From NCBI RefSeq assembly GCF_023208015.1, contig NZ_CP051627.1, forward strand, positions 1,612,001 to 1,676,000: 64,000 bases of DNA, given 5' to 3'. Below, in pieces: positions 53,390-61,113 of this stretch (the first letter of the stretch is position 1; the number at the start of each line of letters is the position of its first letter). The stretch is from Thermobifida alba. GTDB lineage: Bacteria; Actinomycetota; Actinomycetes; Streptosporangiales; Streptosporangiaceae. Below the pieces are notes generated by a model, which ran no database searches, was not told where the DNA came from, and saw nothing but the letters and a program-made list of their open reading frames with translations. The position numbers were made by a program, and so were the translations under genes.

Positions 53390-55264
53390 TCAGCCCAGCT
53401 GGTCGAGGTGGCGGATGGCGCGGGTGCTGCCGGACTGGGCGGCGCGCCGCCACCAGTACTGGGCGCCGCCCACGTCGCCGCGGCCCTGCAGCAGACTGCC
53501 GAGGTTGGCCATCGCGTCGATGTCGCCCGCCTCGGCGGCCCGCCGGTACCACTGCTCCGCGCCGAAGGTGTCGCGGCGGTTCTCCAGCAGCACCCCCAGG
53601 TTGACCATCGCGTCGATGTTGCCGGACTCGGCGGCGCGCCGGTACCACTGCTCCGCGCCGAGGATGTCGCCGCGCTGCTCCAGCAGGTTGCCGAGCAGGG
53701 CCATGGCGCGGATGTTGCCGCCCTCGGCGGCGCGCCGCCACCAGGTCTCGGCCTCGGCCGCGTCGCCCCTGCCGTAGAGCAGGTTGCCGAGGGTGTGCAT
53801 GGAGGCGACGTGGCCCGCCTCTGCCGCGCGGCGGTGCCAGGTCTCGGCCTCGGCCGTCTCCCCGCGGTCCTTGAGCAGGTCGCCGAGGTTGACCATGGCG
53901 TCGGGGTCGCCGGCTTCGGCGGCGCGCCGGTACCACTGCTCGGCCTCGGCCGTGTCGCCGCGCTCCCGGGAGAGGAGGGCGAGGTTGAACATGGAGTCGA
54001 TGTGGCCCGCCTCGGCCGCGCGGCGGTACCAGGACTCGGCTCCGGCGACATCGCCCTGCTCGCGGTGGCGCAGGCCGAGCGTGAACATGGTCTGCGGGTC
54101 GCCCGCGGGCGGTGGGGAGCCGTAGGAGGGGGGCGGCGCGGGCGGGTACGGGCCGGGGGCCGCGTACCCGGTGGGGTGGGGCGGCGGCGCCTGCGGCGGA
54201 TAGGGGCCCGGGGCGGGATAGCCGGTGGGGTGGGGCGGCGGACCCTGCGGCGGATACGGCCCGGGCGCGGCGTACCCGGTGGCGTGGGCCGGCGGGGGTC
54301 CGGACGGGTACTGGCCGGTGGCATACGGCGGCGGGGCCGGGGCGGACGGCGGCGGGGGCGTCTGCGGGGCGGCGGGCACGGGCCGCTCGGTGTGGACGGG
54401 CGACGCGGCGGGGGACGGGGCGAGGGGGGCCGCCCCGCCCTGCGGGCCGGCCCCGGCGGCGCGGCGGATCAGTTCTCCCAGCTCGTCGCTGGCGGGCCGC
54501 TCCGCGGGCTCCTTGGCCAGCATCCGGGCGACGAGGTCGGCCAGTTCGGCGGGGATGTCGGGCCGGGCCTCCAGGACGGGCGGCGGGGGCTGGGTGAGGT
54601 GCTGGGCCATCAGCGCGGGCAGGGTGCCGCTGAAGGGCACCCTGCCGGTCAGCATCGTGTGCAGGACCGCGCCGAACGCGTAGACGTCGCTGCTCGCGTC
54701 GACCTCCTCGCCCTTCCACTGCTCGGGCGGCATGAACGCCGGGGTGCCCAGCGCGGTTCCCACGGCGGTGAGCTGGCTGGTCGCGTCCGCGATGTGGGCG
54801 ATGCCGAAGTCGCAGATCTTGACGTGCCCGGTGTCGAGCAGGAACAGGTTGCCGGGTTTGAGGTCGCGGTGCACCACCCGGTGGGCGTGCGCGGCCCGCA
54901 GCGCCTCGGCGGCCTGCACGGAGACCGACACCAGCAGGTCCAGCGGCAGTCCTTCGGGGTGGTCGGCCAGCACCGCGCCCAGGTCGCGGCCGCGCAGCAG
55001 CTCCATGACGAGGAACAGCTGCCCGTCGTGGCGGCCGAAGTCGTGCACGGCGGTGATGCCGGGGTGCTGGATGCCGGCGGCGATGCGCGCCTCCCGCTGG
55101 AAGCGGCGGATCAGGACGTCGTCGCCGCCTCCCCCGACGATGACCTTGACGGCGACCTCGCGTTCCAGATGCGGGTCGAAGGCCCGCCACACCTCGCCCA
55201 TTCCGCCCCGTCCCAGCCGTTCCTCCAGCCGGTACCGGCCCGCCAGCACCATTTCGGACTGCAC
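53390..55264 (-). CDS. Ser/Thr protein kinase with C-terminal SEL1/TPR repeats
   Basis: 624 residues. Kinase domain about 10-270: glycine loop GRGGMGEVW, K40 in VAVKVI, HRDLKPGN with D134, DFG at 152-154, and MPPEQWKGEEVDASSDVYAFG. A Pro/Gly/Tyr-rich linker (about 295-390) repeats PHPTGYxAPGPYPP. The C-terminal 230 residues hold seven SEL1-like repeats of about 32 residues (AExWYRRAAEAGxxDAMxNLGxLL). There is no transmembrane helix and no PASTA domain, so it is a soluble kinase whose repeats probably bind protein partners. GTG 55264 follows AAGGGAG. Confidence 0.93.
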   Translation of the reverse strand: MQSEMVLAGRYRLEERLGRGGMGEVWRAFDPHLEREVAVKVIVGGGGDDVLIRRFQREARIAAGIQHPGITAVHDFGRHDGQLFLVMELLRGRDLGAVLADHPEGLPLDLLVSVSVQAAEALRAAHAHRVVHRDLKPGNLFLLDTGHVKICDFGIAHIADATSQLTAVGTALGTPAFMPPEQWKGEEVDASSDVYAFGAVLHTMLTGRVPFSGTLPALMAQHLTQPPPPVLEARPDIPAELADLVARMLAKEPAERPASDELGELIRRAAGAGPQGGAAPLAPSPAASPVHTERPVPAAPQTPPPPSAPAPPPYATGQYPSGPPPAHATGYAAPGPYPPQGPPPHPTGYPAPGPYPPQAPPPHPTGYAAPGPYPPAPPPSYGSPPPAGDPQTMFTLGLRHREQGDVAGAESWYRRAAEAGHIDSMFNLALLSRERGDTAEAEQWYRRAAEAGDPDAMVNLGDLLKDRGETAEAETWHRRAAEAGHVASMHTLGNLLYGRGDAAEAETWWRRAAEGGNIRAMALLGNLLEQRGDILGAEQWYRRAAESGNIDAMVNLGVLLENRRDTFGAEQWYRRAAEAGDIDAMANLGSLLQGRGDVGGAQYWWRRAAQSGSTRAIRHLDQLG

Positions 55265-55415
55265 CCGCGACTCCCTTGGACAACCGCCGCCGTTTTCCTT
55301 ACTTCTTTACCGCAGTGTGCCGGTTGCTCCGGTGACCGGATCCCGCCCCGGCACGGGGGTTGTGCGGTCCTTCCAGTGTCGGTGCCGGTCACAGCGGGGC
55401 GGTAGGGTCGCCGCC

Positions 55416-55824
55416 ATGACCGGACCGGTACTGCGGGCGAGAGAGTGGTGCGGGCGCACCTGGGACGACCCGTCGGAGGAGACCCTGCACGCCCTGCTGG
55501 CCGACCTGAACCTGGCCCACCGGTTCGTGGTCGTCGAGCGGCTGGGCCGGCGTCCCCGCGGCCACCACTCCATGCGGGTCCACCTCAACGACGACCTGAG
55601 CTACCGGGTGGAGTACCGCGAGGGCGGCGCGGACCGGCACTTCTGGGCGCACGTGCCGCGCCCGCCCGAGATGCTCGCCCCCCCAGCCCGTCGCCGGGAT
55701 CCTGGCGGACTGGGCGGCGGGGCGGCCGGGGTGGCGCGGGGCCCTGCCGCGGCGGCCGTGGTCGGCGGAGGACGACCCGGACCGGGCGCCCGGGGAGTCG
55801 TGCCCCCTCAAGCGCGGGGGGTGA
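55416..55824 (+). pseudogene. Hypothetical protein gene frameshifted at a C7 tract
   Basis: ATG 55416 starts MTGPVLRAREWCGRTWDDPS, and RFVVVERLGRRPRGHHSMRV and ADRHFWAHVPRPPEMLAP follow in frame. Skipping one C of the C7 run at 55678-55684 continues as QPVAGILADWAAGRPGWRGA to ESCPLKRGG and stop, restoring about 135 residues. The family looks like immunity-protein-like actinobacterial hypotheticals, but this is only an impression. Its end overlaps the convergent TetR gene by 17 bp. Confidence 0.65.
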
Positions 55825-56410
55825 AGGCCCGCAGCACCGCGTCGACCAGGGCGTCGGTGTAGTCGGGGGTGAGCGGCCCCTCGTGCAGCAGCCAGCGCCG
55901 GTACAGGGGGGCGTAGAGCAGGTCGAGGAGTAGGCCGAGGTCGGCGTCGGCGGCGATCTGCCCGGCGCGCTGGGCGCTGCGCAGCCGTTCCCGGGTGGCC
56001 TCCTCCACCGGTTCGGCGACCTGCCGGCGGTAGGCGGCGGCCAGTTCGGGGTCGGCGGCGACCTCGTTGTTGAGGGCGCGCAGGGGGGCTTCGAATGCGG
56101 GGGTGGCGAACTCGGCGGCGGTGGCGCGCATGAGGGTCTTGAGGTCGGCCTCGATGTCGCCGGTGTCGGGCAGCGTGATGTCGCCCTCCGCGGTCTGGCT
56201 GAGTGCCAGCACCGCGTCGAGCAGGAGCGCGCCCTTGGACGGCCACCAGCGGTAGATGGTCTGCTTACCCACTCCGGCGCGGGCGGCGACGGCCTCGATC
56301 GTCAGTCTCGGATAGCCGGTCTCGGCGACGAGTGCGCGGGCCGCGTCGAGGATCGCGCGGCGGGAGCGTTCGCTGCGGCGTCGGGGGTCGGGGTTCCTGG
56401 GCGGTGTCAC
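55808..56410 (-). CDS. TetR-family regulator
   Basis: 200 residues: HTH RRAILDAARALVAETGYPRL, AVAARAGVGKQTIYRWWPSK, then a TetR_C domain with PAFEAPLRALNNEVAADPEL, typical of the AcrR/TetR_C_11 group. GTG 56410 is preceded by a TATTCT -10 and may be leaderless. It is divergent from an SDR gene with two matching operator dyads between, so it very likely represses itself and the SDR. Confidence 0.88.
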   Translation of the reverse strand: MTPPRNPDPRRRSERSRRAILDAARALVAETGYPRLTIEAVAARAGVGKQTIYRWWPSKGALLLDAVLALSQTAEGDITLPDTGDIEADLKTLMRATAAEFATPAFEAPLRALNNEVAADPELAAAYRRQVAEPVEEATRERLRSAQRAGQIAADADLGLLLDLLYAPLYRRWLLHEGPLTPDYTDALVDAVLRAFTPRA

Positions 56411-56423
56411 CCCCACAGAATAG

Positions 56424-56442
56424 ACGAGACGTTCCGTCTTGA
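56424..56442. promoter_or_regulatory. TetR operator, site 1
   Basis: ACGAGACG-TTC-CGTCTTGA shares its left half and spacing with site 2 and overlaps the promoter of the TetR gene. Confidence 0.6.
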
Positions 56443-56476
56443 CAGGAGGGCGGCCGAGGAGCACCCTGGACACTGA

Positions 56477-56495
56477 ACGAAACGATACGTCTCGT
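56477..56495. promoter_or_regulatory. TetR operator, site 2
   Basis: ACGAAACG-ATA-CGTCTCGT is a 14-of-19 dyad of the form ACGARACG-N3-CGTYTCGT, 53 bp from site 1 and 37 bp before the SDR start. Confidence 0.65.
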
Positions 56496-56531
56496 CTTGT
56501 CTGCGGGGCGGCAACTACCGAGGAGGGCGCC

Positions 56532-57362
56532 ATGACCGCGCACACGTCCCCGTCCCGCGTCTGGTTCGTCACCGGAGCCTCCCGCGGCCTGGGCCGGGTC
56601 GTCGCCGAGGCCGCCCTGGAGCGCGGCGACCGCGTGGTGGGCACGGCCCGCGACACCGCCCCGCTCGCCGGCCTGGCCGAGCAGTACGGGGGCCGCCTGC
56701 TGGCCCTGCCCCTGGACGTGACCGACCGCGCCGCGGTGTTCTCCGCGGTGCGGCAGGCCGTCGACGCGTTCGGCCGCCTGGACGTCGTGGTCAACAACGC
56801 GGGCCGGTTCCTGCTCGGCATGGTGGAGGAGACCACCGAACAGCAGGCCCGCGACCACCTGGACGTCAACCTCTTCGGCGCGCTGTGGGTGCTCCAGGCC
56901 GTCCTGCCGCACCTGCGCGCCCAGGGGTCGGGCCACATCCTCCAGGTCACGACGATGGCCCCGTTCGGCGGGTTCGCCTCGGTGGGCCTGTACGGCGCGG
57001 GCAAGGCCGCGCTCGACTCGGTGGGCGCCGCCCTGGCCATGGAGGTGGAGCCCTTCGGGATCAGGGTCACGATGGTGCAGCCCCGCGGCTACGCGACCGA
57101 ACTGTTCACCCGGGGCGCCACCCTCGCCGCGGAGAGGCCGGAGTACGCGCCGCTGCGCGCCCGCCTCGCCGCGATGTGGAGCGGGGTCGAGGACGCCGAC
57201 CCCGCCAAGGCCGCCCCGGCGCTGCTGGAGCTGGTGGACATGGCCGATCCGCCCCGGCGGCTGGTCCTCGGCGGTGAGGCCAACACCCGGGTGCGGCAGA
57301 TGCTGCTGGCCCTGGCCGCGGAGCACGCGCGCACCGAGGAGCTGAGCGGCCGGGCCGGCTGA
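56532..57362 (+). CDS. SDR-family oxidoreductase controlled by divergent TetR
   Basis: 276 residues: RVWFVTGASRGLGRVVAEAA, LDVVVNNAGRFLLGMVEETT, YxxxK in VGLYGAGKAALDSVGAALAM and RVTMVQPRGYATELFTRGAT. This is the classical oxidoreductase group that often pairs with TetR/AcrR repressors. ATG 56532 follows GAGGAGGG. Substrate unknown. Confidence 0.9.
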   Translation: MTAHTSPSRVWFVTGASRGLGRVVAEAALERGDRVVGTARDTAPLAGLAEQYGGRLLALPLDVTDRAAVFSAVRQAVDAFGRLDVVVNNAGRFLLGMVEETTEQQARDHLDVNLFGALWVLQAVLPHLRAQGSGHILQVTTMAPFGGFASVGLYGAGKAALDSVGAALAMEVEPFGIRVTMVQPRGYATELFTRGATLAAERPEYAPLRARLAAMWSGVEDADPAKAAPALLELVDMADPPRRLVLGGEANTRVRQMLLALAAEHARTEELSGRAG

Positions 57363-57392
57363 CCGCGGCCCCGGCCGCACCCGCGCTTGCGT

Positions 57393-57414
57393 GCGTGGCC
57401 GGTTGCGGCCACGC
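57393..57414. terminator. Hairpin between SDR and DUF998 genes
   Basis: A perfect 9-bp stem GCGTGGCCG/CGGCCACGC with loop GTTG lies 31 bp after the SDR stop. Confidence 0.5.
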
Positions 57415-57479
57415 GCGGAAAGCGCGTCCGCTCCTAGGCTGGAGGCCCACCGGTTCCCCGACGACGGGAGGAGGCCCCC

Positions 57480-58157
57480 GTGGCAGTGACCCGCGGACTC
57501 CTGTGGTGCGGCGCGGCCGCCGGTCCGCTGTTCGTCGCGGTGTTCACCGTCTCGGGTGCGCTGCGTCCCGGCTACGACCCGCTGCGCCACCCGGTCAGCT
57601 CCCTGGCGCTGACCCCGGCGGGCTGGACCCAGGTGGCGAACTTCCTGGTCACCGGAGCGCTGCTGACGGCCTTCGCGGTCGGGGTGCGCCGGGCGCTGGG
57701 CGGGCGCGCCGGGATCCTTCCGTGGCTGCTGGGCGCCTGCGGGGTCGGGCTGGTCGGGGCGGGGCTGTTTCCCACCGACCCGGTGAGCGGCTATCCGCCG
57801 GGCAGTCCCGACGCGCTGGTCTACACCCCGCTCGGCGCGGCCCACGACGGCCTGTCGATGCTGTTCTTCCTCGGCCTGCCGCTGGCCTGCCTCGCCTTCG
57901 CGCTCCGGTCCGCGCGCGGCGGGCGGTGGCCGGCGGCGGTCTGCAGCGGGCTCGGCGCGGCCGTCTTCGTCCTCTTCTTCCTGCTGGCCAGTCTCGGCTT
58001 CGCCCAGCAGCCCGGCCTGGTCGAGGTGGGCGGCCTCTACCAGCGGCTGTCGGTCGGCACGGGGCTGGCGTGGACCACCGCGGTCGCCCTGGTGCTGCTG
58101 CGCGACACCGCCCGCAGCACCGCCGCCCCCGGCGAACGGCTGACCTCCCCCGGTTGA
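57480..58157 (+). CDS. DUF998 membrane protein
   Basis: 225 residues with about six transmembrane helices. Family marks are YDPLRHPVSSLALTPAGWTQ, GLFPTDPVSGYPPGSP and HDGLSMLFFLGLPLACL. DUF998 proteins are of unknown function. GTG 57480 follows GGGAGGAGG. Confidence 0.88.
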   Translation: MAVTRGLLWCGAAAGPLFVAVFTVSGALRPGYDPLRHPVSSLALTPAGWTQVANFLVTGALLTAFAVGVRRALGGRAGILPWLLGACGVGLVGAGLFPTDPVSGYPPGSPDALVYTPLGAAHDGLSMLFFLGLPLACLAFALRSARGGRWPAAVCSGLGAAVFVLFFLLASLGFAQQPGLVEVGGLYQRLSVGTGLAWTTAVALVLLRDTARSTAAPGERLTSPG

Positions 58158-58528
58158 CAGCGGCGCCGCCACCCCCTGTAATTGCTCCCTGTGTCGCGTG
58201 CCGCCGACCAGGTGGACGGCGGCGGCATGGAGGCACCGTCACATCCGGGGAGCCAGTCGTGAGTCCACAGACGCCCCTCATCTGATCCGGCCGCCGCGGC
58301 CGCCTCTGCCGTTGCCGCGCCCGACGCCGTCGTGTTCCCGTTGTCCGTGGCCGTTTCCGGCCATCGCGGACCATCACCGACCCGCTATTCGGAACTATTC
58401 TCCGATATATCGCTTCACGGGTCTTCTGTCGTCACGCGCTCCACCGTGCCGCCGCTCTCGCCGGTCGGGCCACGGCCCCGCGCGTGTCCTCGCCGTCACC
58501 GTTTCCCAGGACCTTCGAGGAGTCCGGT
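58158..58528. other. Intergenic region before the Ddn-hemerythrin gene
   Basis: No domain-bearing frame. An 8-codon ORF (GTG 58260 to TGA, preceded by GGGGAG) is followed by a GC-rich GGCCGCCGCGGCC palindromic stretch, an arrangement that could be a leader. Further on, AT-rich DNA with the palindrome CGATATATCG (58403-58412) probably holds the promoter. Confidence 0.35.
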
Positions 58529-59467
58529 TTGTCCACCTCACAGACCCCGAACCCGTTCGACCGCCCCGAGCCGTACGTCAGCGACTTCAACCGCCCGGTC
58601 GTCGAGGAGTTCCGCGCCAACGGCGGACGCGTCGGCGGCCCCTTCGAGGGCAGCGACCTGCTGCTGCTCACCACGACGGGCGCCCGCTCCGGCCGCGAGC
58701 AGACCAGCCCGCTGGGCTTCCTCCGCGACGGCGAACGGCTGCTGGTCGTCGCCTCCGCGGCCGGCGCGCCCCGCCACCCCGCCTGGTACCACAACCTGCT
58801 CGCCCACCCCCTGGTGACCGTCGAGGTCGGCACCGAGACCTTCGAGGCGGTCGCGGTCCCCCTGGAGGGCGCCGCACGCGACCGGGCGTTCGCCGAGATC
58901 GTCCGCCGGTTCCCCCGCTACGGCGACTACCAGGCCAAGACCGACCGCACCATCCCGGTGGTGGCGCTGGAACGCTCCCCTGTCGAGCCGTCGTCCGGCG
59001 AAGCCGCCACCCTCGCCGACAAACTGGTCGAGGTCCACACCTGGCTGCGCGGCCAACTCGACCGGGTGCGCGCCGAGACCGACGCCTACCTCCGCGCCCA
59101 CGCCGACGCGCCCCGGCGTCCCCCGGCGGGGCTGAACCTGCAGATCCGCCAGCACTGCCTGGCCTTCTGCGAGTCCCTGCACCTCCACCACACCTTCGAG
59201 GACGCCGGGCTGCTGCCCGCCCTGGAACAGCAGTACCCGCACCTGCGGGAGACCGTGGCACGGCTGCGCGAGGAGCACCGCACGGTGGAGCGGCTGCGCG
59301 CCGCACTCGTCGACCTGCTGGCCGAGGTGTCCACCGCCGACCCCGACCGGTTCCGCGCCGACCTCGACCGGATCACCCGGGAGCTGACGGCCCACCTCGA
59401 CCACGAGGAACGGGAGCTGCTGCCCGTCCTGGCCGCCGTCCCGTTCCCGCCCGGCGGCGCGGACTGA
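58529..59467 (+). CDS. Ddn-type F420-dependent nitroreductase domain fused to hemerythrin
   Basis: 312 residues in two parts. Residues about 10-145 form a split beta-barrel of the deazaflavin-dependent nitroreductase family (EGSDLLLLTTTGARSGREQT, PAWYHNLLAHPLVTVEVG, RTIPVVALE). Residues about 155-305 form a hemerythrin-like four-helix bundle with iron ligands in RQHCLAF, HLHHTFEDAGLLPAL, EEHRTVERL and HLDHEERELLP. TTG 58529 has GAGGAG 7 nt upstream; GTG 58484 lacks one. A role in oxygen/NO-linked F420 redox chemistry is inferred from the fusion. Confidence 0.85.
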   Translation: MSTSQTPNPFDRPEPYVSDFNRPVVEEFRANGGRVGGPFEGSDLLLLTTTGARSGREQTSPLGFLRDGERLLVVASAAGAPRHPAWYHNLLAHPLVTVEVGTETFEAVAVPLEGAARDRAFAEIVRRFPRYGDYQAKTDRTIPVVALERSPVEPSSGEAATLADKLVEVHTWLRGQLDRVRAETDAYLRAHADAPRRPPAGLNLQIRQHCLAFCESLHLHHTFEDAGLLPALEQQYPHLRETVARLREEHRTVERLRAALVDLLAEVSTADPDRFRADLDRITRELTAHLDHEERELLPVLAAVPFPPGGAD

Positions 59468-59685
59468 GCCGGCACGGGACCGCGGAGCCCCGGAGCCGTG
59501 TCGGCGGTCCGGCCGACCGGCCCCGGGGCGGCGGCCGGTGCGCGGGGTGCGTCTCCACCGCAGCAAAACACCCTCCTCGCCGTCACCGGGATGCTCTGCG
59601 CCGCCGGAGGAAGTCCCTCCGTTCCACCGCCCGCCACCCCTCCGCCGCCTCGGCCCCGGGGGCGGGGCGGCCGCCCCTGCCGCGG

Positions 59686-61113
59686 TCACGCTCCCACCGG
59701 AGCGGACCGACCGCTGCTCCACGCCGCGATCAGGGCGTCGACGTCCCGGACGCAGCCGCCGCAGCCGGTGGTGGCCCGGGTGGCGGCGGCGATGTCCCGC
59801 CTGCTGCGGGCACCGTCCAGCCACGCGCTCTCCAGCCGGGCGCGGCTGACCGCGTTGCACCGGCACACCAGGACCGCACCCGGCTCCGCGGCCGAAGCGC
59901 CGACCGCCACGCCTCCCACCAGCAGGGCCAGCGGGTCCGCGGGCACCGCGGCTCCGCGGTCGTAGAGCTGGCCGATCGTGGCCGCCGAGTCGGGAAAGCC
60001 CAGCAGGATCGCGCCGACCACGCGGCCGTCGCGCACCGACAGCTTCGCGTAGCGGCCGCCGTGGGCGTCGTCGACGGTGACGGTCTCGGCGTCCTCGGCG
60101 TCGGGAGCGCCGAAGGAGACCAGGTCGATGCCGTCCACCTTGAGCCGGGTGGCCGGACGCGCCCCGGTGTAGCGGGCCTGCGGAGCCGCACCGGTGAGCA
60201 GGTCGGCCAGGACCGCCGCCTGCTCGTAGCCGGGCTGCACCAGCCCGCCTCCCCCGCCCGCGTGCTGGGCGCAGTCGCCGATGGCGTGGACGCGCGGATC
60301 GGAGGTGGTCAGCGAGTCGTCCACGACGATCCCGCGGTCCACCTGCAGGCCCGCCCCGACCGCCAGCTCGGTGCGCGGACGCACCCCGGCGGCGACGACG
60401 AGGACCTCCCCGGCCAGGACACGGCCGTCGTCGAGCTCCAATCCGGTTGCGGGGATCCAGCGCGCCGCCGTCGTCCAGGAGTGGACGGCCACGCCCAGCC
60501 GCGCGTAGCGGCCCTCCAGCACGCGGGCGGCCCTCCGGTCCAGTTGGCGGGGCATCAGCCAGGCGGCGGACTCCACCAGGTGCACGCACGCGCCCCGCCG
60601 GCCCAGCGCGCGTGCGGCCTCCAGGCCGAGCACACCGCCGCCCAGGACGACCACGGGCGTCCCCGGACGCGTCAGGGCGGTCAGGCGTCGGCAGTCGGCC
60701 AGGTCACGAAGGGCGACCACCCCTTCGGCGGGCCCGGCCGCGGTGGCGGCGCCGGGCAGCGGCGGCACCACCGCGCGCGCCCCGGTGGCCAGCACCAGCT
60801 CGTCGTAGTGCAGGGTGCTCCCGTCGTCCAGGGCGACGGTGCGGGCGGCCGTGTCGACCGCGGTGGCAGCGGTCCCAGTGCGCAGGGCAAGACCGGGCAG
60901 GACGGTTTCCGGCAGCGCGAGGTCGGCCTCGCCGAGTCGGCCGCTGAGGACCTCGGGCAGCAGGACGCGGTTGTAGGGCCCCTCTGGTTCTGCGCCCACC
61001 ACGGTCAGGCGCAGCCGCTCGCCGGCGGGGTCGCGGCGGGCGACCTCGTCGACGAAGCGGGCCCCCACCATGCCGTGACCGATGACGACGACGTGCCTGG
61101 ACTGGTGGCTCAC
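59686..61113 (-). CDS. nasB: Nitrate reductase electron-transfer subunit (NasB-like FAD oxidoreductase with BFD domain)
   Basis: 475-residue flavoprotein: FAD motif VVVIGHGMVGARFVDEVARR, NAD motif VVVLGGGVLGLEAARALGRR, VHAIGDCAQH, then a C-terminal BFD-like [2Fe-2S] domain with CRC and, about 30 residues later, CGGC. It resembles the N-terminal half of NirB/NasD and Bacillus NasB and would pass electrons from NAD(P)H to NasC. It carries one BFD domain and is shorter than NasB of Bacillus. GTG 61113 overlaps the nasC stop by 4 nt. Confidence 0.85.
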   Translation of the reverse strand: MSHQSRHVVVIGHGMVGARFVDEVARRDPAGERLRLTVVGAEPEGPYNRVLLPEVLSGRLGEADLALPETVLPGLALRTGTAATAVDTAARTVALDDGSTLHYDELVLATGARAVVPPLPGAATAAGPAEGVVALRDLADCRRLTALTRPGTPVVVLGGGVLGLEAARALGRRGACVHLVESAAWLMPRQLDRRAARVLEGRYARLGVAVHSWTTAARWIPATGLELDDGRVLAGEVLVVAAGVRPRTELAVGAGLQVDRGIVVDDSLTTSDPRVHAIGDCAQHAGGGGGLVQPGYEQAAVLADLLTGAAPQARYTGARPATRLKVDGIDLVSFGAPDAEDAETVTVDDAHGGRYAKLSVRDGRVVGAILLGFPDSAATIGQLYDRGAAVPADPLALLVGGVAVGASAAEPGAVLVCRCNAVSRARLESAWLDGARSRRDIAAATRATTGCGGCVRDVDALIAAWSSGRSAPVGA

